A stretch of DNA of 64,000 nt. It comes from Mycolicibacterium sp. MU0050 (GTDB lineage: Bacteria; Actinomycetota; Actinomycetes; Mycobacteriales; Mycobacteriaceae). The stretch covers positions 620,001 through 684,000 of the forward strand of contig NZ_OY726395.1 of the NCBI RefSeq assembly GCF_963378085.1, written 5' to 3'. Position numbers and translations under genes: made by a program. The first letter of the stretch is position 1. Each line of letters starts with the position of its first letter. This document shows, in pieces, positions 32,663 through 43,134 of this stretch. The notes under the pieces were generated by a model that worked only from the letters and a program-made list of their open reading frames with translations, did no database searches and had not been told where the DNA came from.

Positions 32663-34081
32663 GTGAGCATTCCCAATGTCTTGGCCAACCGTTACGCCAG
32701 CGCTGAGATGACGGCGATCTGGTCGCCGGAGGCCAAGATCGTCGCCGAGCGGCGGCTGTGGCTCGCGGTGCTGCGCGCCCAGGCCGAACTCGGCATCCCG
32801 GTCCCCGACGGCGTCAGCGACGACTACGAGCGGGTCCTCGAGAACGTCGACCTGGCCTCCATCGCGGCGCGGGAACGCGTCACCCGCCACGACGTCAAGG
32901 CCCGCATCGAGGAGTTCAACGCCCTGGCCGGCCACGAGCACGTGCACAAGGGCATGACCAGCCGTGACCTCACCGAGAACGTCGAGCAACTGCAGACCCG
33001 CCGCGCCCTGGAACTGGTGTTCGCCCGCGGCGTCGCCGTGGTGGCGCGGCTGGCCGACCGGGCCGTGACACACCGCGACCTGGTGATGGCGGGCCGGTCG
33101 CACAACGTCGCCGCGCAGGCCACCACGCTGGGCAAGCGGTTCGCCTCGGCCGCCCAGGAGACCCTGCTGGCGCTGACCCGGGTGCGCGAGCTGCTGGACC
33201 GCTATCCGCTGCGCGGCATCAAGGGCCCGATGGGCACCGCCCAGGACATGCTCGACCTGTTCGACGGCGACGCGGCGCGGCTGGCCGAACTCGAATCCCG
33301 GGTGGCGTCGTTCCTGGGCTTCGCGCAGGTGCTCGACAGCGTCGGGCAGGTCTACCCGCGCTCGCTGGACCACGACGTGCTGTCCGCGCTGGTGCAACTG
33401 GGCGCCGGACCGTCGTCGTTCGCCCACACCGTGCGCCTGATGGCCGGTCACGAACTGGTCACCGAGGGCTTCGCGCCGGGGCAGGTGGGCTCCTCGGCGA
33501 TGCCGCACAAGATGAACACCCGGTCCTGCGAGCGGGTCAACGGCCTGCAGGTGGTGCTGCGTGGCTACGCCTCGATGGCCGCGGAACTGGCCGGCGCCCA
33601 ATGGAATGAAGGCGACGTGTTCTGCTCGGTGGTGCGTCGCGTAGCGTTGCCGGACGCGTTCTTCGCCATCGACGGGCAGATCGAGACGTTCCTCACCGTG
33701 CTCGACGAGTTCGGCGCCTACCCCGCCGTCATCCAACGTGAATTGGACCGCTACCTACCGTTTTTGGCGACCACCCGGATCCTCATCGCCGCGGTGCGCG
33801 CCGGCGTGGGACGCGAGAGCGCCCATGAGGTCATCAAGGAGCACGCCGTGGCCGTCGCGCTGGCGATGCGCGAGCAGGGCCGCGAGCCGGACCTGCTGGA
33901 CCGCCTGGCGGCCGACCCCCGGCTGCCCCTGGACCGGGCGGCGCTCGACGCGACGCTGGCGGACAAGGCGGCCTTCACCGGGGCCGCCGGCGACCAGGTC
34001 GACGCCGTGGTGGCCGCCGTCGAGGAGCTGGTGCGTCGCTACCCCGAGGCGGCCAAGTACACCCCCGGCGCCATCTTGTAG
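32663..34081 (+). CDS. purB: Adenylosuccinate lyase
   Basis: Cleaves SAICAR to AICAR plus fumarate and adenylosuccinate to AMP plus fumarate. At 472 residues it has the length I recall for the M. tuberculosis enzyme. HEHVHKGMTSRDLTENVEQ carries the conserved HxxxTSxD/E region, and the fumarase-superfamily signature appears as GSSAMPHKMN with the mobile-loop catalytic Ser. The start is GTG 32663 (VSIPNVLANRYAS), set by the -10 box directly upstream. Divergent from relZ and followed after 25 bp by the TDT transporter. Confidence 0.98.
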   Translation: MSIPNVLANRYASAEMTAIWSPEAKIVAERRLWLAVLRAQAELGIPVPDGVSDDYERVLENVDLASIAARERVTRHDVKARIEEFNALAGHEHVHKGMTSRDLTENVEQLQTRRALELVFARGVAVVARLADRAVTHRDLVMAGRSHNVAAQATTLGKRFASAAQETLLALTRVRELLDRYPLRGIKGPMGTAQDMLDLFDGDAARLAELESRVASFLGFAQVLDSVGQVYPRSLDHDVLSALVQLGAGPSSFAHTVRLMAGHELVTEGFAPGQVGSSAMPHKMNTRSCERVNGLQVVLRGYASMAAELAGAQWNEGDVFCSVVRRVALPDAFFAIDGQIETFLTVLDEFGAYPAVIQRELDRYLPFLATTRILIAAVRAGVGRESAHEVIKEHAVAVALAMREQGREPDLLDRLAADPRLPLDRAALDATLADKAAFTGAAGDQVDAVVAAVEELVRRYPEAAKYTPGAIL

Positions 34082-34106
34082 ATGCCAACGGGGATAAGGC
34101 TTCTCG

Positions 34107-35030
34107 GTGCTGCGTGACCTGCGCCCGCCGCCGGACGCCTTCGCGGCGGTGATGGCGGCCGGGATTGTCTCGATCGCGGCCGCCGAACATTCCCACCGTT
34201 GGATCAGTGCGGGGCTGGCGCTGTTCGCGGTACTCGCGCTGCCGGTCCTGATGGTCCTCGCGGCCACCGGCTGGGCTCGGGCGCCGTTGGACCTGACAGA
34301 CATCGACGTGGTGCTGCGGCTGTTCACCTACGTCGCCGCCTGCGCGGTGATCGCCACCCGGTTCGGCGGCACCTGGGCGGTGTCGGTGTTGGCCGGCCTG
34401 GGGCTTTCGGCGTGGATGTCGCTGATGCCGGTGCTGCTGCGGCGGATGTGGCGCCTGGGATGGCCCGCCCTGCGGGACCGGGCGCGCGGCGCCTGGGAAC
34501 TGGCCAGCGTGGCGTCGTCGGGGCTGGCGATCGTGTTCGCCGAGCTCGACATCGTCTTTCTCGCGGTGGCGTTCTGGGTGCTGGCGCTGGCGGTCTACCT
34601 CGTCATGACCACGCTCATCGTCCTGCGCGCCGCGCGGGAACGGCTGGACCGCAGCGGTTTCGAGCCGGACAGCTGGATCCTGATGGGCGGCCTGGCCATC
34701 GCCACGGTGGCCGGGGTACACATCCACGCGCTGTGGCCGAGTGCCGCCGTGCAGTACGCGACCGTGGTGACCTGGCTGGTGGCCACCCTGTGGATCCCCG
34801 CGCTGATGCTCCTCGGGGTGCGTGGGGCGCGGCGGCGGGTGCCGGTCCCCTCGGCGTGGTGGGCGATGGTGTTCCCGTTGGGCATGTACTCGTCGGCCAC
34901 CTTTGCGTTGTGGCGTGAGGTCGGCTGGGGCTGGCTGCACCCGATGTCAGAGGCGTTCTTCTGGACGGCCCTGGCGGCCTGGTGCACGGTCGCCTTCCTC
35001 TGGGGATTTCGGCGTGTTCTGCCACGGTGA
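34107..35030 (+). CDS. TDT/SLAC1-family membrane transporter
   Basis: A 307-residue polytopic membrane protein with about ten hydrophobic helices. The opening PPPDAFAAVMAAGIVSIAA matches the start of tellurite-resistance/dicarboxylate transporter (TDT) and SLAC1-type anion channels, which have a conserved 'F-x-x-VM-x-TGI-x-S' first helix. PLGMYSSATFAL near the C-terminus matches the helix-nine pattern. It starts with GTG 34107 after GGGGATAAGG. It may export an organic acid or anion; the substrate is not readable. Confidence 0.8.
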   Translation: MLRDLRPPPDAFAAVMAAGIVSIAAAEHSHRWISAGLALFAVLALPVLMVLAATGWARAPLDLTDIDVVLRLFTYVAACAVIATRFGGTWAVSVLAGLGLSAWMSLMPVLLRRMWRLGWPALRDRARGAWELASVASSGLAIVFAELDIVFLAVAFWVLALAVYLVMTTLIVLRAARERLDRSGFEPDSWILMGGLAIATVAGVHIHALWPSAAVQYATVVTWLVATLWIPALMLLGVRGARRRVPVPSAWWAMVFPLGMYSSATFALWREVGWGWLHPMSEAFFWTALAAWCTVAFLWGFRRVLPR

Positions 35031-35044
35031 CCGTGCGCGGTCAC
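35027..35044. terminator. Hairpin at the convergent 3' ends of the TDT and membrane-protein genes
   Basis: GTGACCG-TGCG-CGGTCAC has 7-bp arms and overlaps the TDT stop codon. The gene on the other strand ends at 35072. Candidate bidirectional terminator without a U-tract. Confidence 0.5.
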
Positions 35045-35071
35045 GCCGAAATAGCTGGATGGGGGCCCGGG

Positions 35072-35680
35072 TCAGCGCAGACCGGCGGACCGCAGCTCGA
35101 GTGCGGCCAGCCCGCGTAGCGCGATGGGGTCCTCGCGGCGCCACGCCCCGACCGGGTCCATGCTGACGGCGGTGAGTTTGCGCAGCGGTCGATTCGCCAG
35201 GGCCCGCAGCGCCAGCAGTTGCTCCCCGGCGGGGGTGGCGGCCAGGGTGATCGCGGTCCATTTGCGTCGGAAGAACCGGATCCGCAGGTAGAGCCACGGG
35301 CCGCCGACGGCCAGGATCGGGGTGGCCGCGACGGCCAACGCCAGCACCCACGCCAGCCACGACGCGGTGCTGTTGAGGTTGGCGCCGGCACCGGCCAGAT
35401 CCAGGGCCGCCTCGCTGGCCGCGGTGAGCGGTTTGCTCAGCTGATCGCCGATCAGCGGGAACCCGTCGACGCTGTTGCCGGCCGAATCCAGGTTGCGCGA
35501 GATCCCGTTGGCCCCGCTTTCCACCTGCCGGCCCACCGCCGCGATCGACGAGACGGCGTCGTGGACCAGCAGGCCCACCAACACCCAGATCACGATCCAC
35601 GTGCTGACCATCACATCGCTGAAAAACTGCGCCAGGAACCGGTGCGGCCGGGCCGCGTATGGAACGTACCGCGAACTCAT
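35072..35680 (-). CDS. Conserved membrane protein (Rv0779c-like)
   Basis: A 202-residue protein with two clear hydrophobic segments, at about residues 22-42 ([20 protein letters not shown]) and 105-130 ([20 protein letters not shown]). A soluble loop rich in Ala, Gly and Ser lies between them and a basic cytoplasmic tail follows. Its place between purB and purC on the opposite strand matches Rv0779c in M. tuberculosis from memory. No catalytic motif seen; function unknown. Confidence 0.8.
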   Translation of the reverse strand: MSSRYVPYAARPHRFLAQFFSDVMVSTWIVIWVLVGLLVHDAVSSIAAVGRQVESGANGISRNLDSAGNSVDGFPLIGDQLSKPLTAASEAALDLAGAGANLNSTASWLAWVLALAVAATPILAVGGPWLYLRIRFFRRKWTAITLAATPAGEQLLALRALANRPLRKLTAVSMDPVGAWRREDPIALRGLAALELRSAGLR

Positions 35681-35765
35681 GAGGTTGATCCCAGCACGTC
35701 GCGGGGCGCCGCGGGGGCGATGCGGCGAGCCGGACGGGATCGACGGCCACGCCGGGCGGCCCCGC

Positions 35766-35771
35766 TACGCT
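35766..35771 (+). promoter_or_regulatory. -10 box of purC (leaderless)
   Basis: TACGCT ends 6 nt before the ATG at 35778, the typical leaderless arrangement; no Shine-Dalgarno sequence is visible. Confidence 0.6.
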
Positions 35772-35777
35772 GAGCCG

Positions 35778-36667
<890 letters not shown>

Positions 36668-36671
<4 letters not shown>

Positions 36672-38776
36672 GCGCACCCATCGAACCGCCCGTCGCCAAG
36701 CGCGTCGAGACCCGCCGCGAGTTCCACGGCGACGTCTTCGTGGACCCCTACGAATGGCTACGCGACAAGGCCAACCCCGAGGTCATCTCCCACCTCGAGG
36801 CCGAGAACGCCTACACCGACGCGATGACCGATCACCTCGAACCGCTCGAGCAGCGGATCTTCGACGAGATCAAGGCGCGCACCAAGGAGACCGACCTGTC
36901 GGTGCCAACGCGGCGCGGCGACTACTGGTACTACGGGCGCAGTTTCGAGGGCAAGCAGTACGGGGTGCACTGCCGGTGCCCCGTGCGCGACCCCGAGGAT
37001 TGGACCCCGCCGGAGTTCGACGAGCACACCGAGGTGCCCGGGGAACAGGTGCTGCTCGACGAGAACGTCGAAGCCGAGGGACACGAGTTCTTCGCCCTGG
37101 GCGCGGCGACCATCAGCCTCGACGGCGAGGTGCTCGCGTACTCGGTGGACGTCGTCGGCGACGAGCGGTACACGTTGCGGTTCAAGAACTTGCGCACCGG
37201 TCAGCTCTACGACGACGAGATCCTCGGTATCGCCGCCGGCGCGACGTGGGCGGCCGACAACGCGACGATCTACTACACCACCGTCGACGACGCCTGGCGC
37301 ACCGACACCGTGTGGCGGCATCGCCTCGGCAGCGGATTGCCGTCCGAGAAGGTGTATCACGAGCCGGATGAACGCTTTTGGCTCGGCGTCGGCCGTACCC
37401 GCAGCGACGCGTACGTGATGATCGGCGCCGGCTCGGCGATCACCTCCGAGGTGTTCGTCGCCGACGCCCACGATCCGAAAGCGCGGTTCACCAGCGTGTT
37501 GCCGCGGCGCGAGGGCGTGGAGTACTCCGTGGAACACGCCGTGGTGGGCGGTGAGGATCGATTCCTGATCCTGCACAACGACGGTGCGGTCAACTTCACC
37601 TTGGTGGAGGCGCCGGTCAGCGATCCCACCGATCAGCGCACTCTGGTCCCGCACGACGACAGCGTCCGGCTCGAGGCGGTCGATGCGTTCGCGGGACACC
37701 TGGTGCTGAGCTACCGGCGGGCCGCGCTGCCGCGAATTCAGCTGTGGCCCATCACCGCCAACGGCCAGTACGCGCCGCCGGAGGAGGTCGCGTTCGAATC
37801 CGAACTGATGGCCTCCGGGTTGGGTGGCAACCCGAACTGGGACGCGCCGCGGCTGCGGATCGCGGCCACGTCGTTCGTGGTGCCGCTGCGGGTCTACGAC
37901 CTGGACCTGCGGACCGGCGAGCGGATCCTGCTGCGCGAGCAGCCGGTGCTCGGCGAATACGACCCGGACGACTACGTGGAGCGGCGGGACTGGGCGGTGG
38001 CCGCCGACGGGGCGCGCGTCCCGGTGTCGCTGATCCACCGGAAGGGCATCGAGTTTCCCGCTCCCGCACTGCTGTACGGCTACGGCGCCTACGAATCCTG
38101 CGAGGACCCGCGGTTCTCGATCGCACGGTTGTCACTGCTGGACCGCGGGATGGTGTTCGCCGTGGCGCACGTGCGCGGCGGCGGCGAGCTCGGCCGGCTC
38201 TGGTACGAGCACGGCAAGCTGCTGGAGAAGAAGAACACCTTCACCGATTTCATCTCGGTGGCCGAGCATCTGGTGGACACCGGCATCACCCGACCGGAGA
38301 ACCTGGTCGCGCTCGGCGGAAGTGCCGGCGGTCTGCTGATGGGCGCCGTGGCCAACATGGCGCCGCAGCTGTTCGCGGGCATCCTCGCGCAGGTACCGTT
38401 CGTGGACCCGTTGACCAGCATCCTGGACCCGACGCTGCCGCTCACCATCACCGAATGGGACGAGTGGGGAAACCCGTTGGACGACAGCGAGGTCTACGCC
38501 TACATGAAGTCCTACGCACCGTACGAGAACGTGGCCGCCGTCGACTACCCGGCGATCCTGGCGATGACCTCGCTGCACGACACCCGGGTGCTCTACGTCG
38601 AGCCGGCCAAGTGGGTGGCCGCGCTGCGCCACACCAAGACCGACGACCATCCGGTGCTGCTGAAGACCCAGATGAGCGCCGGGCACGGCGGGATCAGCGG
38701 CCGCTACGAACGCTGGAAGGAAGTGGCCTTCCAGTACGCGTGGTTGCTGACCGTCGCGGACCCGTCGGTGCAGTGA
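36668..38776 (+). CDS. ptrB: Oligopeptidase B-type S9 serine peptidase, intact
   Basis: A 702-residue prolyl-oligopeptidase-family peptidase that cuts short peptides, typically after basic residues. The N-terminal beta-propeller (residues about 70-410) begins with [20 protein letters not shown], and the catalytic domain follows. The nucleophile Ser lies in [10 protein letters not shown], the Asp in [10 protein letters not shown] and the His in [12 protein letters not shown]. Unlike M. tuberculosis H37Rv, where I recall ptrB split into two reading frames, it is one uninterrupted gene here. Coupled to purC by a four-base overlap. Confidence 0.95.
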
Positions 38777-38787
38777 CGCGGGCGTGT

Positions 38788-38793
38788 TAGCGT
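38788..38793 (+). promoter_or_regulatory. -10 box of the glutathione-peroxidase gene (leaderless)
   Basis: TAGCGT ends 6 nt before the ATG at 38800, suggesting the mRNA starts at the initiation codon. Confidence 0.55.
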
Positions 38794-38799
38794 CGGGCC

Positions 38800-39288
38800 A
38801 TGAGCCTCAACGATATTGCGCTGACCACCCTTGACGGTGGGTCGACGTCGCTGGCCGAGTACTCCGACCGGGCCGTGCTGGTGGTCAACGTCGCCTCCAA
38901 GTGCGGGCTGACGCCGCAGTACAGCGGGCTCGAGCAGCTGGCCCGCGACTACGGCGAGCGTGGCCTGACCGTGCTCGGCGTGCCGTGCAACCAGTTCATG
39001 GGTCAGGAGCCCGGCACGGCCGAGGAGATCCAGACGTTCTGTTCGACCACCTACGGCGTGACGTTCCCGTTGTTGGCCAAGACCGACGTCAACGGCCCGG
39101 ACCGGCACCCGCTGTATGCCGAGCTGACCAAGGCCGCCGACGCCGACGGCCAGGCCGGCGACGTGCAATGGAACTTCGAGAAGTTCCTGATTGCCCCGGG
39201 CGGCACCGTCGTCAATCGGTTCCGGCCGCAGACAGCCCCCGACGCACCGGAGGTCATCGCGGCGATCGAGGCGAATCTGCCCGGCTGA
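38800..39288 (+). CDS. Glutathione-peroxidase-family thiol peroxidase
   Basis: A 162-residue thioredoxin-fold peroxidase that reduces peroxides, in bacteria usually with thioredoxin. The active site is NVASKCGLTPQY with Cys35 rather than selenocysteine. The conserved Gln lies in PCNQFMGQEPG and the Trp-Asn pair in VQWNFEKFL. Mycobacteria lack glutathione, so thioredoxin is the likely reductant. Monocistronic by its own -10 box, after ptrB. Confidence 0.93.
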   Translation: MSLNDIALTTLDGGSTSLAEYSDRAVLVVNVASKCGLTPQYSGLEQLARDYGERGLTVLGVPCNQFMGQEPGTAEEIQTFCSTTYGVTFPLLAKTDVNGPDRHPLYAELTKAADADGQAGDVQWNFEKFLIAPGGTVVNRFRPQTAPDAPEVIAAIEANLPG

Positions 39289-39355
39289 CCGGATCGCCAT
39301 CTGGCGTCTGGGTTCGGTACATCCGCTGGTCATCTGCGGTTGCGACACTGGCCGC

Positions 39356-40060
39356 ATGAGTGGGCAGTTGATCGTGTCGGTGTCGGGTATCAGCGCGCAG
39401 ACGCTGCCCGCGGTGGATTCGTTCTGTGCGGAGCTCGACGGCCGCGGGGTGCCCGTGTCGCTGCTGGTGGCGCCGCGGCTCAAGGGCGGCTATCGGCTGG
39501 ACGAGGACCCGGACACCGTGGACTGGATCGCGCAGCGCCGCCGGGACGGGGCGGCCGTCGTGCTGCACGGCTACGACGAGGCCGCCACCAAGCGTCGCCG
39601 CGCCGAGTTCGCGGTGCTGCCCGCGCACGAGGCGAACCTGCGCCTGATGGGCGCCGACCGGATAATGGACCATCTGGGGCTGCGGACGCGATTGTTCGCC
39701 GCGCCCGGGTGGGTGGTGTCCGACGGTGTGGTTAAGGTTCTGCCGCGCAACGGTTTCCGGCTGCTGGCGGGACCCGCCGGCATGACCGATCTGGTGCGGG
39801 GCTCCACGCAGAGCGCGCGGGTGCTCGGGATCGGTGCCGGGTTCGTGGCCGAGGCCTGGTGGTGCCGCACGCTGGTGCTCTCGGCCCAGCGGACCGCCCG
39901 CCGCGGCGGGATCGTGCGGCTGGCGGTGTCGGCGCGGCAGCTGCGCAAGTCCGGGCCGCTGCAGGCCGCGCTGGACGTCGTCGACTTGGCGTTGCTGCAT
40001 GGTTGCGTGCCCACCGTGTATCGGTGGCGGCCGCGCACGCTGGTGGCCGACGCGGCGTAG
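39356..40060 (+). CDS. DUF2334/polysaccharide-deacetylase-like protein (Rv0784-like)
   Basis: A 234-residue protein. IVSVSGISAQTLPAVDSFCAEL, PVSLLVAPRLKGGYRLDEDP and GAAVVLHGYDEAATKRRRAEF match the NodB-barrel-like DUF2334 family. The His of LHGYD and APGWVVSD loops sit where deacetylases bind metal. No signal peptide is evident. Function is unproven; a carbohydrate or envelope role is only suggested by the fold. It precedes the FAD dehydrogenase, as Rv0784 precedes Rv0785. Confidence 0.75.
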   Translation: MSGQLIVSVSGISAQTLPAVDSFCAELDGRGVPVSLLVAPRLKGGYRLDEDPDTVDWIAQRRRDGAAVVLHGYDEAATKRRRAEFAVLPAHEANLRLMGADRIMDHLGLRTRLFAAPGWVVSDGVVKVLPRNGFRLLAGPAGMTDLVRGSTQSARVLGIGAGFVAEAWWCRTLVLSAQRTARRGGIVRLAVSARQLRKSGPLQAALDVVDLALLHGCVPTVYRWRPRTLVADAA

Positions 40061-40096
40061 CCTCGGCGCCCAGATGGACGGATTGCCACAGAACCG

Positions 40097-40130
40097 CTCG
40101 CGCAAAGTGACCCAAGGGTGAGGGCGGGCG
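40097..40130. repeat. Partial copy C of the dispersed repeat
   Basis: This stretch matches the right half of copies A and B: CTCGCGCAAAGTGACCCAAG corresponds to CTCGCACAAAGTGGCCCAAA in copy B. The hairpin arms are degenerate. It lies in the promoter region of the FAD dehydrogenase. Confidence 0.5.
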
Positions 40131-40135
40131 TGGGT

Positions 40136-40141
40136 TAGCGT
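40136..40141 (+). promoter_or_regulatory. -10 box of the FAD dehydrogenase (leaderless)
   Basis: TAGCGT ends 6 nt before the ATG at 40148, so a leaderless mRNA is likely. Confidence 0.55.
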
Positions 40142-40147
40142 GTCGGG

Positions 40148-41776
40148 ATGGACGCGGACGTCATCGTGGTCGGGGCCGGGCTGGCCGGCTTGGTCGCCAC
40201 CTGCGAGCTCGCCGAGCGCAGCAAGCGGGTCCTGGTGGTCGACCAGGAGAACAGCGCCAATCTCGGCGGGCAGGCGTTCTGGTCCTTCGGCGGGTTGTTC
40301 CTGGTCGACAGCCCTGAACAACGCCGGCTCGGGATCCGCGACAGTCACGAACTCGCCGTGCAGGATTGGCTGGGCACCGCGGGTTTCGACCGTCCGGAGG
40401 ACCACTGGCCGCGGCAGTGGGCGCACGCCTACGTCGACTTCGCGGCCGGGGAGAAACGTTCCTGGCTGCGGGACCGGGGTCTGCGCATCTTCCCGATGGT
40501 CAACTGGGCCGAGCGGGGCGGGTATGACGCTCGCGGGCACGGCAATTCGGTGCCCCGCTTCCACATCGCGTGGGGGACCGGGCCCGCGCTGGTGGAGATC
40601 TTCGCCCGTCGTGTCCGCGAGCACCCGCGGGTGCGGTTCGCACATCGCCATCAGGTCGACGAGCTGATCCTGCACGACGGTGCCGTGACCGGCGTCCGCG
40701 GCACCGTGCTGGAGCCGTCCGCGGCGGCGCGCGGGGTGGCGTCGTCGCGAAAGGCGGTCGGCGAGTTCGAATTCGGCGCGTCGTCGGTGATCGTCACCAG
40801 CGGCGGTATCGGCGGCAACCCCGACCTGGTCCGAAAGAACTGGCCGGCGCGGATGGGGCGGGTGCCCGAACAGTTGCTCGCCGGGGTACCTGCCCACGTC
40901 GACGGCCGGATGATCGGCATCACCGAGGCCGCCGGCGGGCGCGTCATCAACCGCGACCGGATGTGGCATTACACCGAGGGCATCACCAACTACGACCCGA
41001 TCTGGCCCGACCACGGGATCCGTATCCTGCCCGGGCCGTCGTCGCTGTGGCTGGACGCCAACGGTCGTCGGCTGCCCGGCCCGCTGTATCCCGGGTTCGA
41101 CACCCTGGGCACGTTGGAGTACATCGCGCGCTCGGGGCATGACTACACCTGGTTCATCCTCAATGCCCGCATCATCGAGAAGGAGTTCGGCCTGTCCGGC
41201 CAGGAACAGAACCCCGACCTCACCGGTCGCAGCGTGCGGCAGGTGCTTTCGCGGGTGCGTCCCGGCGCGCCGGGGCCGGTGCAGGCATTCGTGGACCGCG
41301 GGGTGGACTTCGTGCAGGCGGGCACCCTGCCCGAGTTGGTGGCCGCGATGAACGCCCTGCCCGACGTGACGGCGCTCGACTACGCGACGGTGGAGGCCGA
41401 GGTGACCGCCCGCGACCGCGAGGTGGTGAACGCCTACAGCAAGGACGGCCAGATCACGGCGATCCGCGGCGCGCGGGCCTATCTACCGGACCGGCTGGCG
41501 CGAGTGGTGGCTCCGCACCGGCTGACCGACCCCAAGGCCGGCCCGATGATCGCCGTGAAACTGCACATCCTGACGCGAAAGACCCTGGGCGGGCTGGAGA
41601 CCGATCTGCAATCGCGGGTGCTGACCGCCGACGGCACCCCGTTGCCGGGGCTGTACGCCGCCGGCGAGGTGGCCGGCTTCGGCGGCGGCGGGGTGCACGG
41701 CTACCGCGCCCTGGAGGGCACCTTCCTGGGGGGCTGCATCTTCTCGGGACGGGCCGCCGGGCGCGCCGCGGGTTGA
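40148..41776 (+). CDS. FAD-binding dehydrogenase (ketosteroid-dehydrogenase-like, Rv0785-like)
   Basis: A 542-residue flavoprotein of the succinate-dehydrogenase/3-ketosteroid-dehydrogenase superfamily. The FAD Rossmann motif is VVGAGLAGL with RVLVVDQE closing the fold, then GGQAFWSFGGLF. The C-terminal FAD motif is GLYAAGEVAGFGGGGVHGYRALEGTFLGG with the characteristic GE and Gly run. Annotated orthologues are often called 3-ketosteroid-delta1-dehydrogenase-like, but the conserved catalytic Tyr residues cannot be placed by eye. It likely reduces or desaturates a carbonyl-containing substrate. Convergent with the third P450. Confidence 0.88.
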   Translation: MDADVIVVGAGLAGLVATCELAERSKRVLVVDQENSANLGGQAFWSFGGLFLVDSPEQRRLGIRDSHELAVQDWLGTAGFDRPEDHWPRQWAHAYVDFAAGEKRSWLRDRGLRIFPMVNWAERGGYDARGHGNSVPRFHIAWGTGPALVEIFARRVREHPRVRFAHRHQVDELILHDGAVTGVRGTVLEPSAAARGVASSRKAVGEFEFGASSVIVTSGGIGGNPDLVRKNWPARMGRVPEQLLAGVPAHVDGRMIGITEAAGGRVINRDRMWHYTEGITNYDPIWPDHGIRILPGPSSLWLDANGRRLPGPLYPGFDTLGTLEYIARSGHDYTWFILNARIIEKEFGLSGQEQNPDLTGRSVRQVLSRVRPGAPGPVQAFVDRGVDFVQAGTLPELVAAMNALPDVTALDYATVEAEVTARDREVVNAYSKDGQITAIRGARAYLPDRLARVVAPHRLTDPKAGPMIAVKLHILTRKTLGGLETDLQSRVLTADGTPLPGLYAAGEVAGFGGGGVHGYRALEGTFLGGCIFSGRAAGRAAG

Positions 41777-41789
41777 GCGCTCAAGTCGG

Positions 41790-41852
41790 TCGCCGAGATC
41801 GACGAAATACCGGAAGCCACTCGCACAAAGTGGCCCAAAGGGGAGTTTGGGC
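41790..41852. repeat. 63-bp dispersed repeat, copy B
   Basis: Copy B of the element at 26261-26323, also between convergent genes (FAD dehydrogenase and P450). Its hairpin is reduced to GCCCAAA/TTTGGGC arms. Placement between converging genes in two of three copies suggests a terminator-linked element. Confidence 0.75.
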
Positions 41853-41861
41853 GAGAGGGGG

Positions 41862-43067
41862 TCAGAAGGTGATGCGGAGGTGCTCCCAGCCGCGCACGGT
41901 CGAGGTGGGTGCCAAGCGCGCGGTGTCGTAGTCGATGCCCCATTCCGGCCAGCGGTTGAGCAGTTCGTCCAGGGCGACGCGACCCTCGAGTCGGGCGAGG
42001 TTGGCGCCCAGGCAGTAATGCAGCCCCTTGCCGAAGGTCAGATGGCTGATGTTGCCGCGGTTGATGTTGTAGGTGTCCGGGTCGGGGAAGCGCCGCGGGT
42101 CGCGGTTGGCGGCCCCGAACAGCAGCAGCATGGCGCTGCCGGCGGGCACCGTGGTGCCGTAGCAGTCGAAATCGCGGGCCATGTACCGGGCCACGTGCGG
42201 TCCGGTGGGTTCGAACCGCAGCGTCTCGTCGATGGTGGCGCCCAGCAGGCTGCGATCTTCGGCGACCCGGCGGCGTTGCTCGGGATGCTCGGCGAGCACC
42301 TTGGCCAGCCAGCCGATCAGCCGGCCGGTGGTCTCGTTGCCGGCGCCGGCCACCACCTGGGTGTAGTGCAGCACCTCCTTGCGGTGCAGCTTGCGGTGCT
42401 CGCCGTGCTCGTCGGTGAACTCGACATTGAGCAGCGCTGTCATCAGGTCGTCGGAGGGATTCTTGGACCGCCACTCGACGTAGTCGGCGTAGATCCGGCC
42501 GTCGGCGATCCGGTCGGCGCGGGCCACCTTCATCGGCGCGCCGGGCTTGGTCCGCAGGTTGGCGTCGTTGGCGTCGCGCACCGAAACCTGTTCGGATTCC
42601 GGAATTCCCAACAGCATGCCGATCACCCGCATCGGCATCATCGCCGCCAACTCCGCGATGATGTCGAACCCGTCGGACCCGACGTGCGGATCCAGGCAGC
42701 GGACGCAGTACTGCCGGATCTGATCCTCGATGGCCGCCATCCGACGCGGGGTGAACACCCGCGACATCAACCCGCGCAGCATGGTGTGGATGGGCGGATC
42801 CTCGAACATCATCACGCCCTTGGGCATGTCGAAGTCCGACTGGATGAGCTCGAGGATGTCGCTGCGGGAATTGGAAAACGTCTCCCAGTTCGCCAGCGCC
42901 TGGTCCACGTCGGAATGCCTTGACAGCGCCCAGAAGTCGTAGCGGTCGTTGTAGTAGATCGGCGCCTCGTCGCGCAGCCGCGCGTACACCGGGTACGGGT
43001 CGGCGACAATGCCGACGTCGTAGGGGTCGTAGTACACCGCGGCGTCGGTGGCCGTCTCCGTGCTCAT
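41862..43067 (-). CDS. Cytochrome P450 (third in window)
   Basis: A 401-residue P450. The I-helix VVAGAGNETTGRLI has the Glu-Thr pair, DETLRFEPTGP the ExxR region, and the haem loop TFGKGLHYCLGANLARLE carries Cys352. ATG 43067 is preferred because GGAG is 7 nt upstream; ATG 43073 is too close to it. It is not CYP126, the P450 recalled beside purB in M. tuberculosis, judging by sequence. Convergent with the FAD dehydrogenase and next to the MBL gene; substrate unknown. Confidence 0.95.
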   Translation of the reverse strand: MSTETATDAAVYYDPYDVGIVADPYPVYARLRDEAPIYYNDRYDFWALSRHSDVDQALANWETFSNSRSDILELIQSDFDMPKGVMMFEDPPIHTMLRGLMSRVFTPRRMAAIEDQIRQYCVRCLDPHVGSDGFDIIAELAAMMPMRVIGMLLGIPESEQVSVRDANDANLRTKPGAPMKVARADRIADGRIYADYVEWRSKNPSDDLMTALLNVEFTDEHGEHRKLHRKEVLHYTQVVAGAGNETTGRLIGWLAKVLAEHPEQRRRVAEDRSLLGATIDETLRFEPTGPHVARYMARDFDCYGTTVPAGSAMLLLFGAANRDPRRFPDPDTYNINRGNISHLTFGKGLHYCLGANLARLEGRVALDELLNRWPEWGIDYDTARLAPTSTVRGWEHLRITF

Positions 43068-43134
43068 CTGCATTCTCCGTTCCCCACCGCCGTGCTGAGC
43101 GATCGCTCAAACAATAGTGCGGAGCGCGACGCGA

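Noticed and set aside
30845..33736. 963-codon minus frame as one giant protein
   Set aside because: The portion upstream of 32605 runs antisense to purB; the RelZ-type protein starts at 32605.
42203..42215. GGTTCGAACC-like stretch resembling a tRNA T-arm
   Set aside because: It is inside the P450 reading frame and no acceptor or anticodon stems can be built around it.
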